This document shows positions 24,096 through 35,500 of a DNA stretch of 64,000 nt, piece by piece (position 1 is the first letter of the stretch; each line of letters starts with the position of its first letter). The notes below the pieces were generated by a model. The model did no database searches. It saw only the letters and a list, made by a program, of their open reading frames with translations, and had not been told where the DNA came from. This DNA comes from Limnomonas spitsbergensis (lineage: Eukaryota > Chlorophyta > Chlorophyceae > Chlamydomonadales), in the NCBI GenBank assembly GCA_037349105.1, contig JAYJMM010000076.1, positions 434,001 to 498,000 on the forward strand. Direction: 5' to 3'. Position numbers and translations under genes: made by a program.

Positions 24096-25738
24096 AAACC
24101 GAGAAGGGTGAAACCCTGACCGAGAAGGGTGAAACCCTGACCAAGAAGGGTGAAACCCTGACCGAGAAGGGTGAAACCCTGACCAAGAAGGGTGAAACCC
24201 TGACCGAGAAGGGTGAGACCCTGACCAAGAAGGGTGAAACCCTGACCGAGAAGGGTGAAACCCTGACCAAGAAGGGTGAAACCCTGACCAAGAAGGGTGA
24301 GACCCTGACCAAGAAGGGTGAAACCCTGACCGAGAAGGGTGAGACCCTGACCAAGAAGGGTGAAACCCTGACCGAGAAGGGTGAGACCCTGACCGAGAAG
24401 GGTGAGACCCTGACCAAGAAGGGTGAGACCCTGACCGAGAAGGGTGAGACCCTGACCAAGAAGGGTGAGACCCTGACCGAGAAGGGTGAGACCCTGACCG
24501 AGAAGGGTGAGACCCTGACCAAGAAGGGTGAAACCCTGACCAAGAAGGGTGAAACCCTGACCAAGAAGGGTGAAACCCTGACCGAGAAGGGTGAGACCCT
24601 GACCGAGAAGGGTGAGACCCTGACCGAGAAGGGTGAAACCCTGACCGAGAAGGGTGAAACCCTGACCGAGAAGGGTGAAACCCTGACCAAGAAGGGTGAA
24701 ACCCTGACCGAGAAGGGTGAGACCCTGACCAAGAAGGGTGAAACCCTGACCGAGAAGGGTGAAACCCTGACCAAGAAGGGTGAAACCCTGACCGAGAAGG
24801 GTGAGACCCTGACCAAGAAGGGTGAAACCCTGACCGAGAAGGGTGAGACCCTGACCAAGAAGGGTGAAACCCTGACCGAGAAGGGTGAGACCCTGACCGA
24901 GAAGGGTGAGACCCTGACCGAGAAGGGTGAGACCCTGACCAAGAAGGGTGAGACCCTGACCGAGAAGGGTGAGACCCTGACCAAGAAGGGTGAGACCCTG
25001 ACCGAGAAGGGTGAGACCCTGGCCGAGAAGGGTGAGACCCTGACCAAGAAGGGTGAGACCCTGACCGAGAAGGGTGAAACCCTGACCAAGAAGGGTGAAA
25101 CCCTGACCGAGAAGGGTGAAACCCTGACCGAGAAGGGTGAAACCCTGACCAAGAAGGGTGAAACCCTGACCGAGAAGGGTGAGACCCTGACCAAGAAGGG
25201 TGAAACCCTGACCGAGAAGGGTGAGACCCTGACCGAGAAGGGTGAGACCCTGACCAAGAAGGGTGAGACCCTGACCGAGAAGGGTGAGACCCTGACCAAG
25301 AAGGGTGAGACCCTGACCGAGAAGGGTGAGACCCTGACCGAGAAGGGTGAGACCCTGACCAAGAAGGGTGAAACCCTGACCGAGAAGGGTGAAACCCTGA
25401 CCAAGAAGGGTGAAACCCTGACCGAGAAGGGTGAAACCCTGACCGAGAAGGGTGAAACCCTGACCGAGAAGGGTGAAACCCTGACCGAGAAGGGTGAAAC
25501 CCTGACCGAGAAGGGTGAAACCCTGACCGAGAAGGGTGAAACCTGACCGAGAAGGGTGAAACCCTGACCGAGAAGGGTGAAACCCTGACCGAGAAGGGTG
25601 AAACCCTGACCGAGAAGGGTGAAACCCTGACCGAGAAGGGTGAAACCCTGACCGAGAAGGGTGAAACCCTGACCGAGAAGGGTGAAACCCTGACCGAGAA
25701 GGGTGAAACCCTGACCGAGAAGGGTGAAACCCTGACCG
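24096..25738. repeat. 21-bp minisatellite, about 78 copies
   Basis: Units with core GAGAAGGGTGAAACCCTGAC differ at two sites (CGAG or CAAG; GAAAC or GAGAC). The period is a multiple of 3, so the minus strand gives a 449-residue open frame of VRVSPFS repeats, which I reject as a gene. Unit 2 has about 22 copies (50,315-50,782). Confidence 0.97.
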
Positions 25739-26192
25739 TCTGCCTTGCTAGCTTTGCAACGGCCGGCTGCCTGTCAATGACGTTACACCTCTAAAACCTG
25801 CTCAAAAAAGGCTCGGCCGCGTAGCCTGCTGCCTTTCTGCTCCTACCTGCCTGTTCAGCACTTCCGGTGTGTACAAAGGTATGTAAGATATAAGGGTTTA
25901 ACCCTAACCTAGATATATCATGTACAGCCGCATGGGACGGGTAGGTCTGATAAGAGGTACATTGTTCCATCTGGCAAATTATTTAATTCTGAGACAAATG
26001 TACCGGTGCATTTTTAGAATTCTACTATAGCCTTCCCTCACCCCTAGGAAAACTAGACACACACTTACCGTCGTCGAACTGGTTCAGCTCCCTTTTCGAC
26101 ATCTAGTATGCCCTTTATGAAAGCTGTCATCCCTACCATCAGAAGCAGGCAGTCCAGATCAGCTCGAACAAGCCCTTCACCCCGTCCCCGCA
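25739..26192. other. Intergenic spacer with a decayed minus-strand exon end
   Basis: It contains a dispersed-repeat copy (25,776-25,825) and a single copy of the 29-bp element that is expanded in unit 2. On the minus strand at about 26,180-26,069 lies a segment ending in SKRELNQFDD and a GTAAGTG donor. It is a decayed relative of the exon end at 29,327 (EMELKQFDR). Confidence 0.65.
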
Positions 26193-29033
26193 CCTTACCC
26201 CCCCTACACATTAAACCCTGTCCCCGCACCTTACCCCCCTACACATTAAACCCTGTCCCCGCACCTTACCCCCCTACACATTAAACCCTGTCCCCGCACC
26301 TTACCCCCCCTACACATTAAACCCTGTCCCCGCACCTTACCCCCCCTACACATTAAACCCTGTCCCTGCACCTTACCCCCCCCCCCTACACATTAAACCC
26401 TGTCCCTGCACCTTACCCCCCCCTACACATTAAACCCTGTCCCCGCACCTTACCCCCCCCCTACACATTAAACCCTGTCCCCGCACCTTACCCCCCCTAC
26501 ACATTAAACCCTGTCCCCGCACCTTACCCCCCCTACACATTAAACCCTGTCCCCGCACCTTACCCCCCCTACACATTAAACCCTGTCCCTGCACCTTACC
26601 CCCCCTACACATTAAACCCTGTCCCCGCACCTTACCCCCCCTACACATTAAACCCTGTCCCCGCACCTTACCCCCCCTACACATTAAACCCTGTCCCCGC
26701 ACCTTACCCCCCCTACACATTAAACCCTGTCCCTGCACCTTACCCCCCCCTACACATTAAACCCTGTCCCCGCACCTTACCCCCCCCTACACATTAAACC
26801 CTGTCCCCGCACCTTACCCCCCCCCTACACATTAAACCCTGTCCCCGCACCTTACCCCCCCCCTACACATTAAACCCTGTCCCTGCACCTTACCCCCCCC
26901 TACACATTAAACCCTGTCCCCGCACCTTACCCCCCCCCTACACATTAAACCCTGTCCCTGCACCTTACCCCCCCCTACACATTAAACCCTGTCCCTGCAC
27001 CTTACCCCCCCCCTACACATTAAACCCTGTTCCCGCACCTTACCCCCCCTACACATTAAACCCTGTCCCTGCACCTTACCCCCCCTACACATTAAACCCT
27101 GTCCCTGCACCTTACCCCCCCTACACATTAAACCCTGTCCCTGCACCTTACCCCCCCTACACATTAAACCCTGTCCCCGCACCTTACCCCCCCTACACAT
27201 TAAACCCTGTCCCCGCACCTTACCCCCCTACACATTAAACCCTGTCCCCGCACCTTACCCCCCCTACACATTAAACCCTGTCCCCGCACCTTACCCCCCC
27301 TACACATTAAACCCTGTCCCCGCACCTTACCCCCCCTACACATTAAACCCTGTCCCTGCACCTTACCCCCCCCTACACATTAAACCCTGTCCCCGCACCT
27401 TACCCCCCCTACACATTAAACCCTGTCCCCGCACCTTACCCCCCCCTACACATTAAACCCTGTCCCTGCACCTTACCCCCCCCCCCTACACATTAAACCC
27501 TGTCCCCGCACCTTACCCCCCCCCTACACATTAAACCCTGTCCCTGCACCTTACCCCCCCCCTACACATTAAACCCTGTCCCTGCACCTTACCCCCCCTA
27601 CACATTAAACCCTGTCCCTGCACATTACCCCCCCCCTACACATTAAACCCTGTCCCTGCACCTTACCCCCCCCCTACACATTAAACCCTGTCCCTGCACC
27701 TTACCCCCCCTACACATTAAACCCTGTCCCCGCACCTTACCCCCCCTACACATTAAACCCTGTCCCCGCACCTTACCCCCCCTACACATTAAACCCTGTC
27801 CCTGCACCTTACCCCCCCCTACACATTAAACCCTGTCCCCGCACCTTACCCCCCCCTACACATTAAACCCTGTCCCCGCACCTTACCCCCCCCCTACACA
27901 TTAAACCCTGTCCCCGCACCTTACCCCCCCCCTACACATTAAACCCTGTCCCTGCACCTTACCCCCCCCTACACATTAAACCCTGTCCCCGCACCTTACC
28001 CCCCCCCTACACATTAAACCCTGTCCCTGCACCTTACCCCCCCCTACACATTAAACCCTGTCCCTGCACCTTACCCCCCCCTACACATTAAACCCTGTTC
28101 CCGCACCTTACCCCCCCTACACATTAAACCCTGTCCCCGCACCTTACCCCCCCCCTACACATTAAACCCTGTCCCTGCACCTTACCCCCCCTACACATTA
28201 AACCCTGTCCCTGCACCTTACCCCCCCCCTACACATTAAACCCTGTCCCCGCACCTTACCCCCCCTACACATTAAACCCTGTCCCTGCACCTTACCCCCC
28301 CTACACATTAAACCCTGTCCCCGCACCTTACCCCCCCCTACACATTAAACCCTGTCCCCGCACCTTACCCCCCCCCTACACATTAAACCCTGTCCCTGCA
28401 CCTTACCCCCCCTACACATTAAACCCTGTCCCCGCACCTTACCCCCCCCCTACACATTAAACCCTGTCCCCGCACCTTACCCCCCCTACACATTAAACCC
28501 TGTCCCCGCACCTTACCCCCCCCCTACACATTAAACCCTGTCCCCGCACCTTACCCCCCCCCTACACATTAAACCCTGTCCCCGCACCTTACCCCCCCCC
28601 TACACATTAAACCCTGTCCCTGCACCTTACCCCCCCTACACATTAAACCCTGTCCCCGCACCTTACCCCCCCCCCTACACATTAAACCCTGTCCCCGCAC
28701 CTTACCCCCCCTACACATTAAACCCTGTCCCCGCACCTTACCCCCCCTACACATTAAACCCTGTCCCTGCACCTTACCCCCCCTACACATTAAACCCTGT
28801 CCCCGCACCTTACCCCCCCCCTACACATTAAACCCTGTCCCCGCACCTTACCCCCCCCCTACACATTAAACCCTGTCCCCGCACCTTACCCCCCCTACAC
28901 ATTAAACCCTGTCCCCGCACCTTACCCCCCCTACACATTAAACCCTGTCCCCGCACCTTACCCCCCCTACACATTAAACCCTGTCCCCGCACCTTACCCC
29001 CCCTACACATTAAACCCTGTCCCCGCACCTAGG
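26193..29033. repeat. C-rich 36-39-bp minisatellite, about 76 copies
   Basis: The unit is CTACACATTAAACCCTGTCC, then CCGCACCTTA and a run of 5-9 C. Length varies through the C-run, and C/T varies in CCCCGCACC or CCCTGCACC. Unit 2 keeps only about one and a half units (51,478-51,530), so nearly 2.8 kb differ between the copies here. Confidence 0.97.
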
Positions 29034-29084
29034 GGTGGGTTTCTGCAGTACCTCCCAGGGGGGGGGTGTTCAGGAACCGGTAGA

Positions 29085-29235
29085 GATTTGCAAGGGGGGG
29101 GGCAAAGGGTTGGAAGGTGGTGCCAAAGAGACCAGGTAGGGGGCAAAGGGCAAGGGGGGGGGGGCAAAGGGCAAGGGGGGGGGGCAAAGGGCAAGGGGGG
29201 GGGGGCAAAGGGCAAGGGGGGGGCAAAGGGTTGGA
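29085..29235 (+). repeat. G-run repeat (GGGCAAAGGGCAAGGGGGGG)
   Basis: Five or more units of GGCAAAGGGCAAGG plus 7-10 G. It is strongly G-rich on the plus strand, with quadruplex potential. Unit 2 has a shorter form at 51,590-51,670. Confidence 0.9.
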
Positions 29236-29326
29236 AGGCGGAGCCAAAGAGGCCAGGTGGGTCGTAGCGCCTCCAAGGGATGGTGTTCTATGCTTTCCTC
29301 GACAAACAAGCAAAAGTGCCTCTTAC

Positions 29327-29495
29327 TTGCGGTCAAACTGCTTGAGCTCCATTTCGTCCAGACTGCCCAAGCCGTCATCCGTCGCATCGGGCGCAGGCAG
29401 TCCAGGGGAGGATCCAGATCCAGCCGTCCCACCTCGTCCCCAGGGGCCAAGCACAGGGTCGGAGGAGGACGGGGTGCCACCAGGCAGAGGGGGCG
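29327..29495 (-). pseudogene. Truncated exon of the minus-strand gene (unit 1 copy)
   Basis: On the minus strand the frame reads TPSSSDPVLGPW ... DDGLGSLDEMELKQFDR and ends at a GTAAGAG donor. It matches 51,928-52,096 of unit 2 but is cut at its 5' side by the duplication junction. It therefore lacks an acceptor and cannot be spliced to its own upstream exons. Confidence 0.6.
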
Positions 29496-29496
29496 A
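29495..29496. other. Junction between duplicated units
   Basis: Left of here the sequence (GTGCCACCAGGCAGAGGGGG) matches 52,065-52,096. Right of here it becomes the carrier's EF-hand exon, while unit 2 continues with CCCACCTGCGTCAGG. This is the expected head-to-tail joint of a tandem duplication. Confidence 0.75.
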
Positions 29497-29563
29497 GTTC
29501 GTTGCTTACGTGCGCCAGCGCGAGGAATTCCTGACCGCGCTATTCGACCAGATTGACAGCCTG
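29495..29563 (+). CDS. Carrier copy 2, exon a: EF-hand 1 entering helix
   Basis: Reads [20 protein letters not shown] plus DSL, donor GTAAATAAG. This is an EF-hand E-helix with the loop's first Asp. The frame stays open upstream across the junction to about 29,117 through G-rich repeats, so the true start cannot be set. Confidence 0.65.
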
Positions 29564-32500
29564 GTAAATAAGAGCGGGCTTTGTCCATAGCTTTACGGCA
29601 TGTGCTTATGGGCATGGCATTCTAGCATACATGAGTATGGGCCTGGCAATATGGCAAGACTCGCAGGCTGCTCTCTTCGACCAGGTTCAAAGCCAGGTCG
29701 AGGAGAGAGCAAGTCTTACCCCCAGGCACATGCTGGTGTGGCGCACCCCTCTGAGAGCAGACAATAAAGACACGCAACCAGCACATGGGCTGGCAGTAGG
29801 GCATGGCTGTCGCAACCTGCACACCTGGTGCAGATGTACTATTGTACTTATGTTGTACAGAGCACTACATCGCTCTATACTGTCTGTGCCTCCTAAGGAT
29901 GCGATATATCATCCATTGCACAGCCCAGATGTACATCAGTATTCTCAGACCTAGAAGCTTTAGGAACGATACAATGGCGCATGGGCATGGCGCATGTGTG
30001 CATGGGCATGGCGATAGGGCACACACGCATGGGCATGGCAGTATGTCACATGGGCGTGGCATTAGGGCACATGCGCATGGCAACAGGTCATATGCAGTTA
30101 TGCACATGGGCCTACGGCAGTGTTGGTATGGCACGGTGACTAGCAAGGTGTGTGCCTTATGCCTGCCTTTCCTGTGAAAAGGCCTAGGTGTGTACAAGGG
30201 GACAAGGGCACAAGGGGGGGGGGGAAGTGTGAAACAAATTCCGTCCATACTGCCGGCCGCTTTTAGACCCCCCCGCCTGTTTAAATGACCCGAGGCCCGG
30301 GGTTGGAAACCCTGGCCCCTCATCTTGTATGGCCTACCACGGGTGTGAGCCAAGCAGGGGGCATGCTGCACAAGGCTCTGCCAGCCGCGGGGTTGTGTTG
30401 TAGTAGCTGAAGTGTAGCTGAAATGTATCTGACATGTATCTGACATGGTGCTGACATGGAGCTGAAGTGTGGCAGAAGTCCTCTTGAATAGCCTATACAT
30501 ATTTTCACCCGGCATGGGCTCATGCTGCCCCAAGCGTCTCCCAAGCGACAGTGCAGGAGGTAGCTGAACAGTAGCTGAACTGTAGCTGTATGGGAGACGG
30601 GCCCCTCACGCTACAAGCGTGAGCTCCGCCATGTGCGTGCCATAACCGCGCCGGAGCTGTAAGAAGTAAGAACTCCGCGTGGTTTCCAATCCTTCGTGAT
30701 GTTTAGCGGGTCCCTAGGTATAGGCGGTTAGACCTGCCCGTACGGGATACGCGCATTCTTCCCTGTGTCATTGCAATTGTGGATCAATCACCGCGCCGGA
30801 GCTGCCAGCCCACTACCAGCGAGTGATGGGATGACCCGCCCGCCATCTTTTGTCTTGCTGTAGATTCACTTTGCCTTCGCTCATAATTAACGTTGTTTTG
30901 GGTTGAGGGATAAGGATTTTGGGAGGGATTCGTGATTATCGCATGTCGACGCCAGTTTCCACTCAAAAAATGATGCAAACAGACAATGAGTTAAGTAGAA
31001 AGACCATGAGACAAGTGCAGGTCATGCAGGTTGCATGGTGCATCCGGTCGGAGCCAAGCAAGCCATGCAACGGTCTGTGTCTGTGTCTTTGGAGCCAGGC
31101 AAGTCATGTAGCACCAGCCATGTTTGGCATGCATAAGCCCATGAGTCCAGGAGTCAAGAGTTTGCCCTGAGGGCAGCATTCGAAGACATCATGTTTTCAC
31201 ACCCGAGGGAAGGCAGAACAAATCAAATCTACTGTATGTAATCCTGAACCCTGAACTAAACCCTGAACAAAACCCTGAATCAAACCCTGAACCCGCATTG
31301 CTCACAACAGGGCGAGCAGGACGGGCACATCACCGTGCCGGAGCTGCAGGCCTACCTCCAGCAGGTGATGCGGCGACCAGTCAGCAAGGCGGAGGCTCAG
31401 GCGCTGCTGGAGAAGCTGGACACGGACAAATCTGGGACCGTGGAGTATTCGGAGCTGCTTCAGGTGACAGGGGTATAGATGTGTGGACTGATGTGTGGAC
31501 TGATGTGTGGAATGATGTGTGGAGTGATGTGTGGACTGATGTGTGACTGCTGCCCCTGGATAAGCTGGACACAGACAAATCTGGGACCGTGGAGTATGCG
31601 GAGCTGCTTCAGGTGACAGGGGTATAGATGTGTGGACTGATGTGTGGACTGATGTGTGACTGCTGCTCCTGGATATGCTGGACACGGACAAATCTGGGAC
31701 CGTGGAGTATTCGGAGCTGCTTCAGGTGACAGGGGTATAGATGTGTGGACTGTGGCTGCTAGTTGGAGTGTTTAGGGTTCAGGATTTAGGGTTGAGACCC
31801 TTAGACCCTAAACCCTGCCCCCTCCACCCTCCTCTTCCCTTTGACCCTGAACACTACCCCCCCCCCCCCTTCCTCCTCTTCTCTTACCCTAAATCCTGCA
31901 CCCTGAGATATAAATCCCTCCACATTTTCCCTTAGACCCTGAACCCTCCTCGGGATGGCGGGGCAACCTCTTGACGGCAGGCAATGTCACCAAGGTTTTC
32001 TGCCTCTGATGCCGTGCCCTTCCCCCATCCCTCCTCTCTGCCCTTATGCCCTGAACCCACCTCTCCCGGCCTGTAGGTTATTATTTTGACGGTCTATGAC
32101 GCGTCCGAGGTATCTGGATCTGGAGCCATGCACCTATCCCCCACCCCCCTCTCCTACCTGAGATCCTGAACCCTCAAGCCCTGCACCCTCCTCTCCTCCC
32201 TTAAACCCAGAACCCTCCGCCCATAAACCCTGAACCCTCCTCCCTTAAGCCCTGAACCCTCCTCAAAGTATACCCTCCTCCGCAGGGTATTCTTTTGACG
32301 GCTGGTGACGCCACCGAGGTTCTGGACCTGGAGCCATGAACCTATCCGCCTCTCCTACCTGAGACCCTGAACCCTTGACCCTTTGCCATTAAACCCCGAA
32401 CCCTCCTCCTCCTCCGCAGGGTATTCTTTTGACAGCCGGTGACGCCACGGAGGTGTTCTGGATCTGGAGCCATGAACCTATCCGCCTCTCCTACCTGAGA

Positions 32501-35500
32501 CCCTGAACCCTTAACCCTTTGCCATTAAACCCCAAACCCTCCTCCTCCTCCGCAGGGTATTCTTTTGACGGCCGGTGACGCCACCGAGGTGTTTCGGATC
32601 TGGAGCCATGACCCCGAGCACTTCTACCTCAGCACCCCGTCACCAACGCCCACCTCGCCCCTTGTGACGGTCACGGCAGGGCTCATTGCAGGTGTGTGAG
32701 CTGGCGTTGAGGGTTTAGGGTATAGCCGCCCCTTGTGACGGTCACGGCATGGCTCATTGCAGGTGTGTGAGCTGGTGTTGAGGTTTGAGGGTCTAGCCGC
32801 CCCCATGTGACGGTCACGGCATGGCTCATTGCAGGTGTGTGAGCTGGGGTTGAGGGTTTAGGGTCTAGCCGCCCCCATGTGACGGTCACGGCATGGCTCA
32901 TTGCAGGTGTGTGAGCTGGGGTTGAGGGTTTAGGGTCTAGCCGCCCCCATGTGACGGTCACGGCATGGCTCATTGCAGGTGTGTGAGCTGGGGTTTAGGT
33001 TTGAGGGTCTAGCCCCCCCCATGTGACGGTCACGGCATGGCTCATTGCAGGTGTGTGAGCTGGGGTTTAGGTTTGAGGGTCTAGCCCCCCCATGTGACGG
33101 TCACGGCATGGCTCATTGCAGGTGTGTGAGCTGGGGTTGAGGGTTTAGGGTCCAGCCGCCCATTGTGACGGTCACGGCATGGCTCATTGCAGGTGTGTGA
33201 GCTGGGGTTGAGGGTTTAGGGTCTAGCCGCCCATTGTGACGGTCACGACAGGACTCATTGCAGGTGAGTGAGCTGGGGTTGAGGGTTAGGGTCTAGCCCC
33301 CCTCCATGTGACGGTCACGACAGGACTCATTGCAGGTGAGTGAGCTGGGGTTGAGGGTTAGCCCCCCCATGTGACGGTCACAGCAGGGTTCATTGCAGTT
33401 GAGTACAGAAGAGGAGGGGAGTAGGGGGGAGATTTGTAGGGGGGGGAGGGTTGCCGAGGACTCCCACCCCACCCCTTGTGTCGGTCACGGCTGGACTCAT
33501 TTCAGGTGTGCGAAGAAAATGAGGGAAGGGGAGGGGAGGAGGGGGGAGGAGGACAACAGAGTTAGGGTATGGGGCCGGAGGCATGTCCATGAGGCCATGA
33601 CTGTCACCCCGCCCATTGTGACGGTCACGGCTGGACTTGTTGCAGGTGTGCAAAGAAAATGAGGGAAGGGGAGGGGAGGAGGGGGGAGGAGGACAACAGA
33701 GTTAGGGTATGGGGCTGGAGGCACGTCCATGAGGCCATGACTGTCACCCCGCCCATTGTGACGGTCACGGCTGGACTTGTTGCAGGTGTGCAAAGAAAAT
33801 GAGGGAAGCGGGGGAGGGGAGGAGGGGGGAGGTTTTTTTTTGTGGGAGGAGGAGGAGAAGGGATGGGGGCAGGGAGGAGGAGGAGGAGAATGGGTGGGGT
33901 GGGGGAGGAGAAGGAATGGGGAGGAGGAGGAGAAGGGGTGGGGGGGGGGGGAGGAGGAGGAGGAGAAGGGGTGGTGGGGGGAGGATGAGGAGAAGGGATG
34001 GGGGGGGAGGAGGAAAAGAAGGGGTGGGGGGAAGGAGGAGGAGAAGGGATGGGGGGGGGAGGAAAAGGAGGAGAAGGGATGGGGGGGGGGGGGGGGGGGA
34101 GGAGGGGGAGGAGGAGGGTGTGTCTTGAGATGGTGGAGGCATACTGGCATACCCATGACTCTCACCTCACCAATTGTCTGGAGGGGAGGGGAGGAGGGGG
34201 GAGAAGGAGAAAATAGTTGGGGTATGGGGTGGAGGCATACCCATGACTCCCACCTCACCAATCGTCTGGAGGGGAGGGGAGGAGGGGGGAGAAAGAGAAA
34301 ATAGTTGGGGTATGGGGTGGAGGCATACCCATGACTCTCACCTCACCAATTGTCAGGAGGGGAGGGGAGGAGGGGGGAGAAGGAGAAAATAGTTGGGGTA
34401 TTGGGTGGAGGCATACCCATGACTCCCACCTCACCAATCGTCTGGAGGGGAGGGGAGGAGGGGGGAGAAGGAGAAAATAGTTGGGGTATGGGGTGGAGGC
34501 ATACCCATGACTCTCACCTCACCAATTGTCAGGAGGGGAGGGGAGGAGGGGGGAGAAGGAGAAAATAGTTGGGGTATGGGGTGGAGGCATACCCATGACT
34601 CTCACCTCACCAATTGTCAGGAGGGGAGGGGAGGAGGGGGGAGAAGGAGAAAATAGTTGGGGTATGGGGTGGAGGCATACCCATGACTCTCACCTCACCA
34701 ATTGTCAGGTTCACGGCCGGAGGTATTGCAGGTATGTCTATCACTACCGCGGTGGTCTTTACCCTCCCCCCTCCCCCCTCCCCCCTCCACTAGCATCCAC
34801 CCAGCCATTCCCCTCCCTGCTCCCTCCTCCCTCCCCTCTCCCTCTTTCCCTCCTTTACCCCCCCCCTCCCTCTCTGCCATTCTCAATTGCTCCCTTTTGC
34901 CTACTCCCCTCTCTGCTCCCCTCCCCCCCCTCTCCCTCCTTCCCTACTTCCCTCCTCCCCCTGCTCGCAACCACCCAGCCATTCTCCTCCCCTCTCCCTC
35001 CTCCCTCCTCCCCCACCTGCCTTAGGGGGTATCACAGCCGCGGTGATGTGCCCGCTGGATGTGCTCAAGACCCGGCTCCAGGTCCAGAGGAGCGGCACAG
35101 CGGCAGGCGGCATCATAGGTGTGGCTGTTATCTGGGCTGAGTTAGCTGGGCTGATTGAGCTGGGCTGATTGAGCTGGGCTGATTGAGCTGGGCTGAGTTA
35201 GCTGGGCTGATTGAGCTGGGCTGATTGAGCTGGGCTGATTGAGCTGGGCTGAGTTAGCTGGGCTGAGTTAGCTGGGCTGATTGAGCTGGGCTGATGTAGT
35301 ATTGCAGCTGGGCCGGGAGGGCGGATGGCAAGGTTTACACTGGGCATGCTGAAGACCCGGCTGCAGGTCCAGAGGAGCGGCAAGGCGGCAGGAGGCATCA
35401 TAGTTGAGACCATGAGCTAGGCTGGGCTGATTGAGGCATTGAGCTGGGCTGATTGAGCTGAGCTGAGTTAGTATCGGGGCTGGGCCGGGGTAGGGGGGGG

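Noticed and set aside
24055..25404. 449-residue minus-strand frame of VRVSPFS/VRVSPFL repeats
   Set aside because: A product of the 21-bp array; copy number differs threefold in unit 2 and the repeat shows no splice or start context.
26193..29033. Possible CRISPR-like array
   Set aside because: There are no unique spacers; the whole 36-39-bp unit is repeated, only the C-run varies, and the host is eukaryotic.
29117..29494. ATG at 29,117 as the start of carrier copy 2
   Set aside because: The frame from there runs through G-run repeats and then through the duplication joint, antisense to a minus-strand exon; it may be open by chance. Not accepted without 5' transcript data.
33777..34304. Gly/Glu/Arg-rich frames on the plus strand and Pro/Ser-rich frames on the minus strand
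   Set aside because: Composition artefacts of a polypurine tract lying in an intron of the carrier.
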